A stretch of 64,000 nucleotides of DNA from Eubacteriaceae bacterium. Its GTDB lineage: Bacteria > Bacillota > Clostridia > Eubacteriales > Anaerofustaceae. The notes below the pieces were generated by a model. That model made no database searches, was not told the DNA's origin, and saw nothing but the letters and a program-made list of their open reading frames with translations. A program made the translations under genes and the position numbers. Below are positions 8,121-18,279 of the stretch, one piece after another (position 1 is the stretch's first letter; each line of letters begins with the position of its first letter). Location of the stretch: positions 86,709-150,708 of the forward strand of contig WRIY01000001.1 of assembly GCA_009782515.1 (NCBI GenBank), read 5' to 3'.

Positions 8121-9909
8121 TGGATTGCCTCCCCAAAGAAGGGGCCCGGGATCCTTTGTTAGAAGCGGTGCCAGAGCTGAAAAGCCAAAAGACACTGGCA
8201 AAACCGTTGCAAGGCTGTGGAAAACAACCTCAGGGGCCAGAAAAGGCTTTGGATGGGTTCTGCTCCTGTCCGTGCTTGCCAGCGCCAGCTCAATATTTTC
8301 GCCGCTCATAATTGGAAGTGCTGTAAATTCCATTGCCTCCGGCAACCCTATAGCGGCTTTGATTGCAGCTCTTGCAGCTCTTTATGTTTGTGATTGGCTG
8401 GTGCGCTTTCTCCAAGCGTTTTTTATGGCTGCAATAAGCCAAAAAGTAGTGCTGCGCCTTAGGGAAGCCCTTTTTGGCGCAATGAAAAATCTCCCTTTGG
8501 CATTCTTTGATCTGCACCAGCATGGAGAGCTGATGAGCCGCCTTACGAACGATATCGACTCTGTGAGCACTACCTTGTCTGACTCGCTTGCCCAGCTAAT
8601 GGTGTATATGTTTACGATCATTGGCGTACTGGCTATAATGCTGGCATCCAGCCCCTTATTGACAATCGCAAGCGCGATCTCAATCGTATTGGTCTACTTC
8701 CTTACAAAAGCGGTAACCAAGCGCACCCGCTTGCTGTATTCAGATCAGCAAAGGTTTCTTGGCAAGCTCAATGGGCAGATAGAGGAAAGCATTTCCGGCA
8801 TTAATATTGTGAAGGCATTCAGGCGCGAAGAGGACATGTCTGCCGAGTTTGAGGCAATGAACAGCGATTACTGCAAAGCCGCCACTCAAGCGGCAATAAT
8901 CTCAGGTTTTTTAATGCCTTTGACAGGCGTTATAAACAACATTGGATACTTGATTATAGCTGTAAGCGCAGGCATTCTTTGCGCCCAGGGAAGGATAAGC
9001 GTAGGGCTTATTTCAAGCTTTCTTCTGTATTCCCGCCAATTCCAGCGGCCATTTGTTGACATAGCCAATATTTACAACAACCTCCAAAGCGCGGTTGCGG
9101 GAGCCGAGCGCGTGTTTGGCATTATTGACGAAGAGCCGGAGCCCATTGACGCGCCAGGCGCAATTGAGCTCAAAAAGCCAAGAGGGGATATAGAATTTCG
9201 AAATATCCACTTCAGCTATGATCCGCTCAGCCCTATTCTCAAAGGCATAAGCCTGAAAGTGCCGGCAGGCACCAGAGTAGCTATAGTAGGGGAGACTGGT
9301 GCCGGCAAAACAACGATTATCAACCTTCTCACGCGTTTTTACGATCTGGGCTCGGGCTCAATAATCCTGGACGGAAACGATCTAAAAAGCTACAGCCGAG
9401 AGTCTTTGCGAAAGGCATTTGGCATTGTGCTCCAGGACACTTCGCTTTTCGGAGACAGCATCAGGGCCAATATTTCCTATGGCAATCGCGACGCATCGCT
9501 TGAAGAAATAATAAGCGCTGCAGAGGCTGCTGGCGCGCACGCTTTCATTACGCGCCTTTCTGAGGGCTATGACACTGTTTTGGAACAGGGCGGCAATGAG
9601 CTCAGCCAAGGCGAAAGGCAGCTGATTACGATTGCGAGGGCTGTTTTGGCCCAATCGCCGATACTCATCCTTGATGAGGCAACAAGCTCTGTTGACACAC
9701 TCACCGAGCAAAAAATCAGGCAGGCTGTGCTCATGCTCTCAAGCAACAGGACTAGCTTTATGATAGCCCACAGGCTCAGCACCATCAGGGAAAGCGACAT
9801 GATAATTGTTATTGCCGACGGCCAAATCGCTGAAATGGGAACCCATGATGAGCTGGTAAGCTTTGGGGGCCGCTACAGCGAAATGTATCAGGCCCAGTCA
9901 GGGGAATAG
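8113..9909 (+). CDS. ABC exporter subunit with catalytically complete ATPase
   Basis: This 598-residue half-transporter pairs with the preceding gene. It has an N-terminal soluble lead of about 35 residues rich in Arg, Lys and Pro, then six membrane helices and an ATPase domain. Walker A is GETGAGKTT (about 393-401), Walker B is followed by Glu (ILILDEATSSVD), and the H-loop is a normal AHRLST, but the signature is LSQGERQ. Canonical Walker B and H-loop with a variant signature is the complement of the degenerate partner, so one ATP site of the dimer should be active. TAGGAGGC lies ahead of the ATG. No regulator or substrate gene adjoins the pair. Confidence 0.93.
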   Translation: MSDGLPPQRRGPGSFVRSGARAEKPKDTGKTVARLWKTTSGARKGFGWVLLLSVLASASSIFSPLIIGSAVNSIASGNPIAALIAALAALYVCDWLVRFLQAFFMAAISQKVVLRLREALFGAMKNLPLAFFDLHQHGELMSRLTNDIDSVSTTLSDSLAQLMVYMFTIIGVLAIMLASSPLLTIASAISIVLVYFLTKAVTKRTRLLYSDQQRFLGKLNGQIEESISGINIVKAFRREEDMSAEFEAMNSDYCKAATQAAIISGFLMPLTGVINNIGYLIIAVSAGILCAQGRISVGLISSFLLYSRQFQRPFVDIANIYNNLQSAVAGAERVFGIIDEEPEPIDAPGAIELKKPRGDIEFRNIHFSYDPLSPILKGISLKVPAGTRVAIVGETGAGKTTIINLLTRFYDLGSGSIILDGNDLKSYSRESLRKAFGIVLQDTSLFGDSIRANISYGNRDASLEEIISAAEAAGAHAFITRLSEGYDTVLEQGGNELSQGERQLITIARAVLAQSPILILDEATSSVDTLTEQKIRQAVLMLSSNRTSFMIAHRLSTIRESDMIIVIADGQIAEMGTHDELVSFGGRYSEMYQAQSGE

Positions 9910-9970
9910 CTAAGCGTTTTATATCGCTGCAGTTGCCAGCAATAACGAAAGTGTTTATTCAAGCAGCGCT

Positions 9971-10008
9971 AAAAAAGCATCCTTTCTTACGCTCTAAAGA
10001 AAGGATGC
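9971..10008 (-). terminator. intrinsic terminator of the enoate-reductase-type gene
   Basis: A perfect 12-base inverted repeat (9977-9988 with 9997-10008, eight-base loop) is followed on the minus strand by six T residues (9976-9971). It sits 44 bases past the stop of the minus-strand flavoenzyme gene. Confidence 0.85.
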
Positions 10009-10051
10009 CAAAGCGATCTCAAGTAAAATATCTGCATTACAGGCTAAGGGC

Positions 10052-12028
10052 CTAAATGCTTCTGGCAACCTCATAAGCTTCCCAGATTGCCCTCATGATG
10101 TTAGCGACATTGCGGCCATCGCCGACTTCATAAACGCCAAACCCTGAGCCATACAGCTCCCGGGCCATAGACTCTACAGGCTCAAAGCCGATAGCTATTA
10201 TTACCGTATCGGCAGCTATCTCCTCTGCAGCGGCATCTTTCTGGCTTATGACAGCGCCGTTGCTATTAATGCCTTCGATTCTGCACCCTGTGCGTATCTG
10301 TACGTTATTGTGCTCAAGCAAATCAGCAAGCATCATACGGTTCATTATGGCCAGCGGCTCTCCTGATGACAAAATATCGCCAAGCGCTTCCACGATGCAT
10401 ACTTGCTTGCCCTGCTCAGCAAGATCAAGAGCGAGTTCGCATCCGACAAGCCCTCCTCCGGCAATAACTACTTTTTGGCCGATAGGCTTGTTTCCCATGA
10501 GAGCGTCAATGCTTGACATTGCCTTGTCGCTGTTTATTCCGTCAATAGGCGGCATAATTGGCTTTGATCCCACTGCCAGGACAACAGCGTCAATATCCAT
10601 GCGCTTAATTGACTCAGCATTAAGGCAGGTATTTGTAAATACGCGAACGCCAAGTTCCTTAAGCTCATTTTGGTACCATTCGTTGAGGGTTTTCAATTCA
10701 GCCTTAAAGGAGTGCATGCTGCCGGAAATCAAGTGCCCTCCCAGCTTGTCTGACTTTTCGTACAAAGTGACTTCGTGCCCTCTGAGAGCTGCTGTGCGCG
10801 CAGCTTCCATTCCTGCAACGCCTCCGCCTGCTATAGCTATCTTCTTAGGCTTCGGAGCTTTTGCAATGCTATAAATCAATTCTTTGCCTGCGGTCGGGTT
10901 TACAGCGCAGCTTCCGTCTTTTCCGTTCAGCAAAGCGGCAATGCACCCTTGGTTGCAGGCCAGGCACGGGCGGATTGTTTCAGGCTTGCCCGCCTCGACT
11001 TTTCTGGGGAAATGGGGATCTGCAAGGGACGGCCTGCCTAATGCGACTGCATCCATAACGCTCTCAGCAATGGCGCGCTCGATAAGATATGGATCGTCAA
11101 GGCGCCCCCCGCCTGTAATGACAGGAATCTCTACGGCATCCTTTGCTGCTTTTGAGAGCTCAAGCATAAACCCTCTTGGCATATACATAGGAGGTGCAGC
11201 GTAGTAAAACGAGTCGTAAACGCCGGCATCAATATCAAGCACATCATACCCGAATGACTCCAGCATTTGCGCTATTTTAACGCCTTCCTCAAGCGTTCTG
11301 CCGGCTTCTTCATCACCGAACAATGAAGGCTGGTTGAAGCCTTTCATATACGATTTCATGCCAAGGCGCATGCTTACGGGAAAATCTGCGCCGCAAGCGC
11401 TCTTAATGCCTTCGACAATCTCTTTGGCTGCCCTCATCCGGTTTTCCAAAGTGCCGCCGTACTCATCTTCGCGCTTGTTGGTGATAGCCATGGCGAACTG
11501 GTCGAGAAGATAGCCCCAGTGCATGGCATGAACTTCGATGCCATCATACCCGGCGGCTTTCACTATGAGCGCACCGTCAATCATGAACTGTATTTTTTTC
11601 TTTACCTGCTCATTGGTAAGAGCAGGGGCATTCATGCTTGGCACGAAATAGGAGGGTATCTCCGATGGGGCATAGCTGCCTGGCGAATTGCGGCCAAGGC
11701 CCATAGTGATCTGCGGGAATATCTTCGAGCCATATGCATGGGCGCGCTCTAAGAGAGTTGCCGATTTTCTTATATACTCGCTGGGTTTGCTTAAGGGGCT
11801 GGCCAACCCTCCCGGATCGATTTCGGAATCAGTCAAAATCGCGCCCATCACGATAAGGCCAAATCCGCCTTTTGCTTTTTCGACATAATACTCAATTCCT
11901 ACGTCGTTTAGCACACCATCTGCATCGTAAGCATGGCCCAGTGCCATTGGGGCTACGCAGAACCGGTTTCGGATTCTGATGCTGCCTATATCAAGTGGCG
12001 ATGTGAGGTTGGGAAACTGGTTTTTCAT
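10052..12028 (-). CDS. NADH:flavin oxidoreductase / enoate reductase-type iron-sulfur flavoenzyme
   Basis: The 658-residue protein has the three-part build of 2,4-dienoyl-CoA/2-enoate reductases. An old-yellow-enzyme TIM barrel that would bind FMN covers about residues 1-345. A CLACNQGC motif plus a later Cys (C-x2-C-x3-C-x11-C) would bind a 4Fe-4S cluster. A C-terminal half contains two dinucleotide folds, AIAGGGVAGMEAA near 390 and VIAGGGLVGCELA near 510, for FAD and NAD(P)H. Such enzymes reduce activated C=C bonds; relatives include FldZ, BaiCD/BaiH and FadH. The substrate cannot be told from sequence. It is monocistronic with its own terminator. AAGGAG lies 12 bases before the ATG, a rather long spacing. 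Confidence 0.9.
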   Translation of the reverse strand: MKNQFPNLTSPLDIGSIRIRNRFCVAPMALGHAYDADGVLNDVGIEYYVEKAKGGFGLIVMGAILTDSEIDPGGLASPLSKPSEYIRKSATLLERAHAYGSKIFPQITMGLGRNSPGSYAPSEIPSYFVPSMNAPALTNEQVKKKIQFMIDGALIVKAAGYDGIEVHAMHWGYLLDQFAMAITNKREDEYGGTLENRMRAAKEIVEGIKSACGADFPVSMRLGMKSYMKGFNQPSLFGDEEAGRTLEEGVKIAQMLESFGYDVLDIDAGVYDSFYYAAPPMYMPRGFMLELSKAAKDAVEIPVITGGGRLDDPYLIERAIAESVMDAVALGRPSLADPHFPRKVEAGKPETIRPCLACNQGCIAALLNGKDGSCAVNPTAGKELIYSIAKAPKPKKIAIAGGGVAGMEAARTAALRGHEVTLYEKSDKLGGHLISGSMHSFKAELKTLNEWYQNELKELGVRVFTNTCLNAESIKRMDIDAVVLAVGSKPIMPPIDGINSDKAMSSIDALMGNKPIGQKVVIAGGGLVGCELALDLAEQGKQVCIVEALGDILSSGEPLAIMNRMMLADLLEHNNVQIRTGCRIEGINSNGAVISQKDAAAEEIAADTVIIAIGFEPVESMARELYGSGFGVYEVGDGRNVANIMRAIWEAYEVARSI

Positions 12029-12504
12029 TGGTCGCTGACACTCCTTATATTTTTTATGCCAAAGAGCAAACTGATCTGTGCACTGTAACAGGAATAGTGC
12101 AAGATGCCTTTGCTGCTATGCAAATCTGTTTAAATTGCCAAATCGCATAATAATGCAATCCATAGCTCCAATAAGCGCAGTCAATTCATTCTTTTGATTT
12201 TCGCTTGTGCAATAGATATATTGTTGCCATGTTTGGCATACCTATAATGATTTTACTAAGAATGCAAAGCATGAACAACCATTTATGCTAAATTGTAGAT
12301 ATATTCGCTATATTTAACAATTATCTGCACTCTGCAAGTTTCTTGCTTTGAGCTCAGCTTACAGCGACAAACAAGGCAGCGGCGAAATTTGGGAGTATAG
12401 CCAGATAAAAAACCGGCGCGATCAGTATTATAAAGCCCTCGCGCTTAAAGCCCTGTATATCATGGCAGCAGCCATAATAGAATGAATGAGGCAGGGCTTG
12501 GCGC
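12029..12504. other. divergent intergenic region
   Basis: About 475 AT-rich bases lie between the flavoenzyme and the transglycosylase, which are transcribed apart, so promoters for both should be here. I saw no RNA gene, no strong hairpin and no convincing -35/-10 pair. Confidence 0.4.
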
Positions 12505-13278
12505 ATGCTATATGAAATAGCATATTTCATAATGTATTCGGACAATATTGCCAATAAAAGCAATAATATTTTGCAGTATTTTCTGGGTTACGCCGTGGCA
12601 AACGAGTACACTTGCATTATGGGGTTTTGCTGCTATAAGCAGCGCCGCAGAAGGTGGCTTTTAAGCCTGCGCAAGCAAGCCAATAAAAACAAGGATACTG
12701 CATTGAAAGAGCAAAGCGCGAGTGCAAAGAAGATACTGCTGGCAATAACAGCCCTGCTAGCTGTTATGTTTTTTTCAGTTTGCGCTGCTGCCTATTGCTA
12801 CTACCCTTTGCGGCACCTTGAAATCATCAGCAAATATGCAGACGAATACAGCCTTGACATAAGCCTGGTCTGCGGGGTAATACATACAGAAAGCCGGTTC
12901 AACAAAAATGCTGTTTCAGCCAAAGGCGCGATCGGCCTAATGCAGATAATGGAAAGCACTGCTTATTGGCTGGCAAGCCAAATGGATTTAGGCAGCTTTA
13001 GCATAGAGAATATTTACGAAGCTGATCTGAATGTTCGAATGGGATGCTACTACCTGAGCGCGCTTATCAAGCAATATGGAAGTGACAGCCTTGCTTTGTG
13101 CGCATATAATGCAGGCAGCGGCAATGTTAACAGATGGCTCGCCAGCGAAGATTACAGCCATGACGGCATCAGCCTTTACTACATACCGTACGCCGAGACA
13201 AGAAACTATGTCCAGCGCGTTTATCGCGCACAAAAAATCTATGGCTTCCTTATTGGCATATACCAGGGCTTATGGTAG
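12505..13278 (+). CDS. membrane-anchored lytic transglycosylase (SLT domain)
   Basis: The C-terminal 155 residues form a Slt70-type transglycosylase domain: the catalytic Glu in HTESRFNKNAVS, then AKGAIGLMQIMESTA, and LCAYNAGSGNVNRW. Such enzymes cleave the MurNAc-GlcNAc bond of peptidoglycan with formation of an anhydro end. A hydrophobic segment (about residues 90-112, KILLAITALLAVMFF) preceded by basic residues should anchor it outside the membrane. The true start is unsure: the ATG at 12505 has only a weak purine tract (GAGGCAGGG), and an ATG at 12619 just before KQRRRR is an alternative. It converges on dnaJ and stands alone. Confidence 0.88.
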   Translation: MLYEIAYFIMYSDNIANKSNNILQYFLGYAVANEYTCIMGFCCYKQRRRRWLLSLRKQANKNKDTALKEQSASAKKILLAITALLAVMFFSVCAAAYCYYPLRHLEIISKYADEYSLDISLVCGVIHTESRFNKNAVSAKGAIGLMQIMESTAYWLASQMDLGSFSIENIYEADLNVRMGCYYLSALIKQYGSDSLALCAYNAGSGNVNRWLASEDYSHDGISLYYIPYAETRNYVQRVYRAQKIYGFLIGIYQGLW

Positions 13279-13345
13279 GCTGTGAGCTATGCTGCCTATA
13301 GCTGCAAAGCCAATGGAAAGCCCCTTTTGGGCAAACCTGAATAAG

Positions 13346-13369
13346 CAAAAACTGCGCCATATGGCGCAG
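13346..13369 (-). terminator. terminator of the heat-shock operon
   Basis: The palindrome CTGCGCCATATGGCGCAG (13352-13369) is followed on the minus strand by five T residues (13351-13347), 42 bases past the dnaJ stop. Confidence 0.7.
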
Positions 13370-13410
13370 CCGTTAATTCTGCCAAAGCCGCCATTATGCA
13401 GGCGTGTTTG

Positions 13411-14541
13411 CTAGAATAAATCTTTAACTTTGTCCCAGAATGATTTTGACTTCTGGTTGTTTTCAGAGCAGGAGTTGTCAAAATCCCTCAGAAGCTTCTT
13501 TTGCTGCTCTGTAAGCTTTTTTGGAACATCAAGCTCTACAGTAACAAATTGGTGCCCCTTGCCATATCCGTTTGGCGATTCAATCCCTTTTCCCTTGAGT
13601 TTGAAAATAGTGCCTGATTGAGTGCCCTCAGGGATCTTGAGCTTAACTTTCCCTTCAAGAGTAGGGACTTTAATCTCATCTCCCAATACAGCCTGTGCGT
13701 ATGTAAGCGGCACATCTATATATACATCAGTGCCTTCCCTGCGAAAAAGGGCATGGGGCCGCACTTGGAAATATATAAACAAATCCCCGTTTCTGCCGCC
13801 TCTTGCTCCAACATTGCCCTCATTTCTCAGTGGCATTATAGAGTCGTTGTCAACGCCCGCAGGCACATTGACTTCTATTGTTCTCTGTTTTGTCTCAGTC
13901 CCGGTCCCTTGGCATTTTGAGCAGGGGTGCTCAATAATTTCGCCGGTTCCCATACAATGATCGCATGTATGGACTGTCTGCACCAGCCCAAAGAGGCTTT
14001 GCTGGGTTGACTTTATCTGGCCGGTGCCGTTGCATGTAGGGCATACTGTTTTGGATGTGCCCGGCTCAGCCCCGCTTCCGCCGCATTTGTCGCAGGCTTC
14101 TTTGCGGTTTATTTTGATTTTCTTTTCGCATCCGAATGCAGCTTCTTCAAATGTTATCTCCAGGTTAACGCGCAAATCGGCGCCCTTTTGCGGCTTGTTC
14201 CTTGTCTGTTGGCTGCTGGAGCCAAACGGGGAGGAAAAGAAATCGCCGAAAAGATCGCTGATGTCAGAGAAATTGCCGCTAAACCCGCTAAACCCTTGGC
14301 TGCCCCCAGATTGCGAAAATGCGGCATGGCCCATACGATCATAAGCTGCCCTATTGTTGGGCTCCATCAGGATTTCATATGCTTCATTTAGCTCTTTGAA
14401 CGATTCCTCAGCTTTTACATCACCTGGGTTGTGGTCCGGGTGGAACTTGATTGCCAGCTTTCTGTAGGCTTGCTTGATCTCTTCTTCGCTGGCATTTCGC
14501 TCTACACCCAGTACCTCGTAATAGTCTCGCTTATTGCTCAT
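13411..14541 (-). CDS. dnaJ: chaperone DnaJ (Hsp40)
   Basis: This is the co-chaperone that delivers unfolded proteins to DnaK and stimulates its ATPase. At 376 residues it has the full type I layout: a J domain with the HPD motif (KFHPDHNPG near 35), a Gly/Phe/Ser-rich linker (about 75-115), four CxxCxGxG zinc repeats ([32 protein letters not shown], about 145-210), and the C-terminal substrate-binding domain. It is the last gene of the operon, about 100 bases after dnaK with a hairpin between them. Confidence 0.97.
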   Translation of the reverse strand: MSNKRDYYEVLGVERNASEEEIKQAYRKLAIKFHPDHNPGDVKAEESFKELNEAYEILMEPNNRAAYDRMGHAAFSQSGGSQGFSGFSGNFSDISDLFGDFFSSPFGSSSQQTRNKPQKGADLRVNLEITFEEAAFGCEKKIKINRKEACDKCGGSGAEPGTSKTVCPTCNGTGQIKSTQQSLFGLVQTVHTCDHCMGTGEIIEHPCSKCQGTGTETKQRTIEVNVPAGVDNDSIMPLRNEGNVGARGGRNGDLFIYFQVRPHALFRREGTDVYIDVPLTYAQAVLGDEIKVPTLEGKVKLKIPEGTQSGTIFKLKGKGIESPNGYGKGHQFVTVELDVPKKLTEQQKKLLRDFDNSCSENNQKSKSFWDKVKDLF

Positions 14542-14581
14542 AAATTAGCCTCAATGCCTATCAATTTGGGTGCCACAGGGG

Positions 14582-14606
14582 ATATGGGCGCATAAAGCGC
14601 CCATAT
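14582..14606 (-). other. intercistronic hairpin between dnaK and dnaJ
   Basis: A perfect 10-base inverted repeat ATATGGGCGC / GCGCCCATAT (14582-14591, 14597-14606) with a five-base loop lies between the two genes. It lacks a T-run on the minus strand, so it is more likely an mRNA stability or processing structure than a full terminator. Confidence 0.55.
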
Positions 14607-14643
14607 ATGCTGTATCTCGGCTATGTCATTATTTTGGGCTATT

Positions 14644-16485
14644 CTAAAGATCCTCATCATCTACAACTTCGTAATCTGCATCGACAATTGGATCGCCATC
14701 ATCTTCAGGAGTTGTATAGTCTACTGGGCCGTCCTCTTGCTGCTGCTGCGTTTGCTCATACATCTTCTGGGCTATCGGGTAGAATGATTCTGACACTTTC
14801 TCAGTAGCTTCTTTGATTGCCTCAAGATCCTGGCCCATCAAAAGGTCCTTAAGCTTGTCAACAGCTGCCCGGACGTTTTCTTTGTCTTCCTCAGAAGCTT
14901 GCTCGCCGATGTCGCTTAAAGACTTCTCTGTTTGGTATATTACGCTGTCAGCATTGTTTCTGACAGTAACTTCGTCTTCGCGCCTCTTGTCTTCTTCAGC
15001 GAACTGCTCTGCTTCCTGTACAGCCCTTTCAATCTCATCGCTTGACATGTTGGTGGTTGACTGAATAACGACATTTTGCTCGTTGCCCGTCCCCAAATCC
15101 TTTGCAGTAACATTGACTATGCCGTTTGCGTCTATATTAAAGGTGACTTCTATCTGGGGCACGCCTCTTGGCGCCATTGGGATTCCGGATAGCTGAAACC
15201 TTCCCAGGGTTTTGTTGTCATTTGCCATTCTTCTCTCGCCTTGAAGGACATGAATGTCGACAGCTGTCTGGTTGTCAGCGGCAGTAGAGAATATCTGGCT
15301 CTTCTTTGTTGGTATAGTAGTGTTTCTGTCTATGAGCTTGGTAAACACGCTGCCCAGGGTTTCGATGCCCAGTGACAGAGGCGTGACGTCCAGCAGCAAA
15401 ACATCCTTGACTTCGCCAGCCAAAACGCCGCCCTGGATAGCCGCCCCCAAAGCTACGCATTCGTCAGGGTTGATCCCTTTAAATGCCTCTTTATGGGTTA
15501 GGCGCTCAACTACCTTCTGGACTGCAGGTATTCTTGTAGAGCCGCCGACTAGTATAACTTTATCGAGCTCTTCTACCTTAAGGCCTGAATCCTTTATGGC
15601 ATTTTGCACAGGCACAACAGTCTTGTCAATAAGATCCCCAATCAGCTCTTCAAACTTTGCTCTCGTCAGAGTTAAGTCAAAGTGCTTTGGCCCGTCTGAT
15701 GTTGCTGTTATAAACGGCAGGTTTACGCTTGAGCTCATTGCGCTTGAAAGCTCTATTTTTGCTTTTTCGGCAGCTTCCTTGAGCCTCTGGACTGCCATCT
15801 TGTCGCTTGAAAGGTCAATGCCGGTGCTCTTTAAAAATTCAGCGATAAAGTATTCTATAAGGCGGTTGTCAAAGTCGTCGCCGCCAAGCCTGTTGTTTCC
15901 GTTTGTGGCAAGAACCTCGAATACGCCTTGGCCCAATTCCAAAATTGAAACGTCAAATGTTCCGCCGCCAAGGTCATATACCATGATCTTTTGGCCTTCG
16001 TCCTTTTCAAGCCCGTACGCAAGAGCAGCAGCTGTCGGCTCGTTTATGATGCGCAGAACCTCAAGCCCGGCAATTTTGCCGGCGTCTTTTGTCGCTTGCC
16101 TTTGCGAATCGGAAAAGTATGCAGGAACAGTAATAACAGCCTTTGTAACTGTTTCTCCAAGGTAGCTCTCTGCATCCTTCTTCAGTTTCTGCAATATCAT
16201 TGCTGAGATCTCTTGAGGGGTATAGCTCTTATCCTCAATAACAGACTTAAAGTTTGATCCCATCTCTCTTTTAATAGAGCTGATTGTGCGATCAGGGTTG
16301 GTGATCGCCTGGTGTTTGGCGATTTGGCCTACCAGCCTTTCGCCTTCTTTAGTGAAAGCTACAACTGAAGGGGTTGTCCTTGATCCTTCAGAGTTCGGCA
16401 CAACTACTGCCTCGCCTCCTTCTAAAACTGCGACACACGAGTTAGTAGTTCCTAAGTCTATGCCGATTATCTTTTCTTTTGCCAT
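14644..16485 (-). CDS. dnaK: chaperone DnaK (Hsp70)
   Basis: This ATP-driven chaperone has 613 residues and starts [20 protein letters not shown], a textbook DnaK N-terminus. The ATPase domain (about 1-360) shows [33 protein letters not shown] and [12 protein letters not shown]. The linker [15 protein letters not shown] leads into the peptide-binding domain and a helical lid, which ends in an acidic tail ([12 protein letters not shown]). A Q-rich stretch (QTQQQQE) lies near the end. It lies downstream of grpE with a 48-base gap and an AGGAAAGG ribosome site. Confidence 0.98.
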   Translation of the reverse strand: MAKEKIIGIDLGTTNSCVAVLEGGEAVVVPNSEGSRTTPSVVAFTKEGERLVGQIAKHQAITNPDRTISSIKREMGSNFKSVIEDKSYTPQEISAMILQKLKKDAESYLGETVTKAVITVPAYFSDSQRQATKDAGKIAGLEVLRIINEPTAAALAYGLEKDEGQKIMVYDLGGGTFDVSILELGQGVFEVLATNGNNRLGGDDFDNRLIEYFIAEFLKSTGIDLSSDKMAVQRLKEAAEKAKIELSSAMSSSVNLPFITATSDGPKHFDLTLTRAKFEELIGDLIDKTVVPVQNAIKDSGLKVEELDKVILVGGSTRIPAVQKVVERLTHKEAFKGINPDECVALGAAIQGGVLAGEVKDVLLLDVTPLSLGIETLGSVFTKLIDRNTTIPTKKSQIFSTAADNQTAVDIHVLQGERRMANDNKTLGRFQLSGIPMAPRGVPQIEVTFNIDANGIVNVTAKDLGTGNEQNVVIQSTTNMSSDEIERAVQEAEQFAEEDKRREDEVTVRNNADSVIYQTEKSLSDIGEQASEEDKENVRAAVDKLKDLLMGQDLEAIKEATEKVSESFYPIAQKMYEQTQQQQEDGPVDYTTPEDDGDPIVDADYEVVDDEDL

Positions 16486-16533
16486 TTTCTCTAGATTGCC
16501 TTTCCTATAAATGTATAGTTATGCATAAGCATA

Positions 16534-17124
16534 TTATCCTTTTTTATTCACTTTTACCATTGCCGGCCGAACAACTTTGTCTTTAAATGTATAGCCGGCC
16601 ATAAATTCCTCTGTAATTATTCCATCATCACAATCATCGCTTTCCTCTGTAGCGATTGCATTGTGCAGCATTGGATTAAAACTTTCCCCTACAGATGCTA
16701 TTTGCACCAAGCCCTCTGACTTAAGTATTTCATTTAGGTTGTTAAGGACCATAACAAACCCTTGGTACACAGGGCTTTGTTCGTTTTCTTCCACTTTCAG
16801 AGCTGAATTAAAGCTGTCGAGAACGCTAAGAAGCTTTTCCACCAAAGACAGGCCTGCAAATGCATATATGTCCGACTTTTCTTTGGATGTTCTTTTCTTG
16901 TAGTTGTCAAAGTCTGCATATAAGCGGATATACTTTTCTTTCTCAGCGTCAAGCAGCTCTTGAAGCTTTAAATTCTCTTCCTTATCGCCTTCTTCTTGCT
17001 CCTGCATTTCTATGGCTTCTTCTATCGCTTCATCCATGCCAAACGGATCCCTGTCAAGATCCTCAAGCAGCTCATCCTCTTGCGTAACTTCAGGCTCAGT
17101 TTCTCTTGCTTCCTCGTTATCCAT
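16534..17124 (-). CDS. grpE: nucleotide exchange factor GrpE
   Basis: GrpE releases ADP from DnaK. The protein (196 residues from ATG 17124) begins with a highly acidic segment rich in Glu and Asp, then a long helix (LQELLDAEKEKYIRLYADFD). The hallmark DNYKKRTSKEKSDIYAFA and the C-terminal beta domain (FNPMLHNAIATEES, and EFMAGYTFKDKVVRPAMVKV) follow. A TTG two codons upstream (17130) is a possible start, but the ATG has GGAGG at better spacing. It overlaps the end of hrcA by eight bases, indicating translational coupling. Confidence 0.96.
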   Translation of the reverse strand: MDNEEARETEPEVTQEDELLEDLDRDPFGMDEAIEEAIEMQEQEEGDKEENLKLQELLDAEKEKYIRLYADFDNYKKRTSKEKSDIYAFAGLSLVEKLLSVLDSFNSALKVEENEQSPVYQGFVMVLNNLNEILKSEGLVQIASVGESFNPMLHNAIATEESDDCDDGIITEEFMAGYTFKDKVVRPAMVKVNKKG

Positions 17125-18178
17125 CCTCAATACGTCCTCCCATGCTAATGTTTATATGCCGTGAAAGCTCTGTGCTCATTGTTTTTATTGCTATTGTGCA
17201 TTTGCTGTAGTCCATTCTGGTGGGCCCTATAAGGCCTATCGTGCCAAGCGGCTTCCCGTTTAGCTTATAGGTTGCCGTAAGCACTGAACACTCAGTAAGG
17301 CCGTCTATTTCAACTTCCTTGCCTATTTTGATGTCTACCGGCGTACCGCTTTCTGATTCCATAGCGCTTGCCAGCAAGCATGCTAACAGCTCTTGCTGGT
17401 GCATTGCCTCGATAAATAGCTTGGCCTTGGACACATCCTGGAATTCCGGGTAGTTCAAAATTTCGGTCAGCCCGTCTGCGTAAACGCGAGTCTTTATGTC
17501 TGCGTTGAGGATGGTGTTTATTGCGGGGACAGTCTCAGCGATGATCTTTTGCTCAGCGCTTTTCAGTTCCCCAATCCTTGCTCCAAAGTTTGCCATGGTT
17601 ATTGGGTCGGTGCTGCCTTTTATATAGTAGTTCAAAAAGTTTGCCGCTTTTTCAAGCTGCTTTGCAGTAGGGGAGAAGCTTAGCCTCATTTCAGCGTTTT
17701 TTACTGTTGATTCATTGGTTATAATTATAAAAAGTATTCTATCGCCTTCAATAAGGACAAACCTGACTTCCCTGACTCCCAGGGACGAAATCTCCGGCAT
17801 AGACACCAGAGCAGTGTAGCTCGTTATCTTTGTTAGAATCTCTGCAGCTTTTCTGACTGCTTCATTAAGCTCAGCAAAGTAATGGCTGTATTGCTCGCGT
17901 ATTTTAAGCGCCAGGCCATTTTGCTCGCTGAACGAATCTATAAATTGATCAACATACATTCGATATGCTTTTTCTGAAGGAATTCTGCCAGCTGAGGCAT
18001 GTGGCTGAATTAAAAAGCCCAAATCTTCAAGATCGCTCATTTCATTTCTTATCGTAGCGCTTGAAATGCCCAGCCCGCCCTTCTTTTCGATTGTTCGGGA
18101 TCCGACAGGCTCAGCTGTCTTTATGTATTCCCTTACAATGGTATATAAAATATCATATTTTCTGCCTTCTTTAGACAT
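17117..18178 (-). CDS. hrcA: heat-inducible transcription repressor HrcA
   Basis: HrcA represses class I heat-shock genes by binding CIRCE; GroEL availability sets its activity in studied species. The protein shows the N-terminal winged helix (KYDILYTIVREYIKTAEPVGSRTI, then LGISSATIRNEMSDLEDLGFL) and the long GAF-like remainder ending with a conserved GLIGPTRMDYSKC. An in-frame ATG at 18196 would add six residues, but then the ribosome site would fall inside the CIRCE operator. The ATG at 18178 (MSKEGRKYD) agrees better with family N-termini. It is first in the operon and autoregulated through the operator at 18201-18227. Confidence 0.96.
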   Translation of the reverse strand: MSKEGRKYDILYTIVREYIKTAEPVGSRTIEKKGGLGISSATIRNEMSDLEDLGFLIQPHASAGRIPSEKAYRMYVDQFIDSFSEQNGLALKIREQYSHYFAELNEAVRKAAEILTKITSYTALVSMPEISSLGVREVRFVLIEGDRILFIIITNESTVKNAEMRLSFSPTAKQLEKAANFLNYYIKGSTDPITMANFGARIGELKSAEQKIIAETVPAINTILNADIKTRVYADGLTEILNYPEFQDVSKAKLFIEAMHQQELLACLLASAMESESGTPVDIKIGKEVEIDGLTECSVLTATYKLNGKPLGTIGLIGPTRMDYSKCTIAIKTMSTELSRHINISMGGRIEDG

Positions 18179-18200
18179 GGCATTATCTCGCTTCATTTTG

Positions 18201-18227
18201 TTAGCACTCGATTGATTCGAGTGCTAA
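18201..18227 (-). promoter_or_regulatory. CIRCE operator
   Basis: TTAGCACTC-N9-GAGTGCTAA is present without mismatch (18201-18209 and 18219-18227). This is the HrcA binding site, placed in the 5' leader of the hrcA-grpE-dnaK-dnaJ transcript just downstream of the promoter. Confidence 0.98.
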
Positions 18228-18231
18228 CGCA

Positions 18232-18260
18232 AAGATACCACTTTGTTCAAGAATTGTCAA
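18232..18260 (-). promoter_or_regulatory. sigma-A-type promoter of the heat-shock operon
   Basis: On the minus strand TTGACA (18260-18255) and TATCTT (18237-18232) are separated by exactly 17 bases, and the CIRCE operator begins where transcription would start. Confidence 0.85.
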
Positions 18261-18279
18261 GCATAGCGCCTACATTTCA

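Noticed and set aside
15254..16165. 303-codon plus-strand frame opposite dnaK
   Set aside because: Long antisense frames over dnaK are common by codon bias; the minus-strand protein is unmistakable DnaK.
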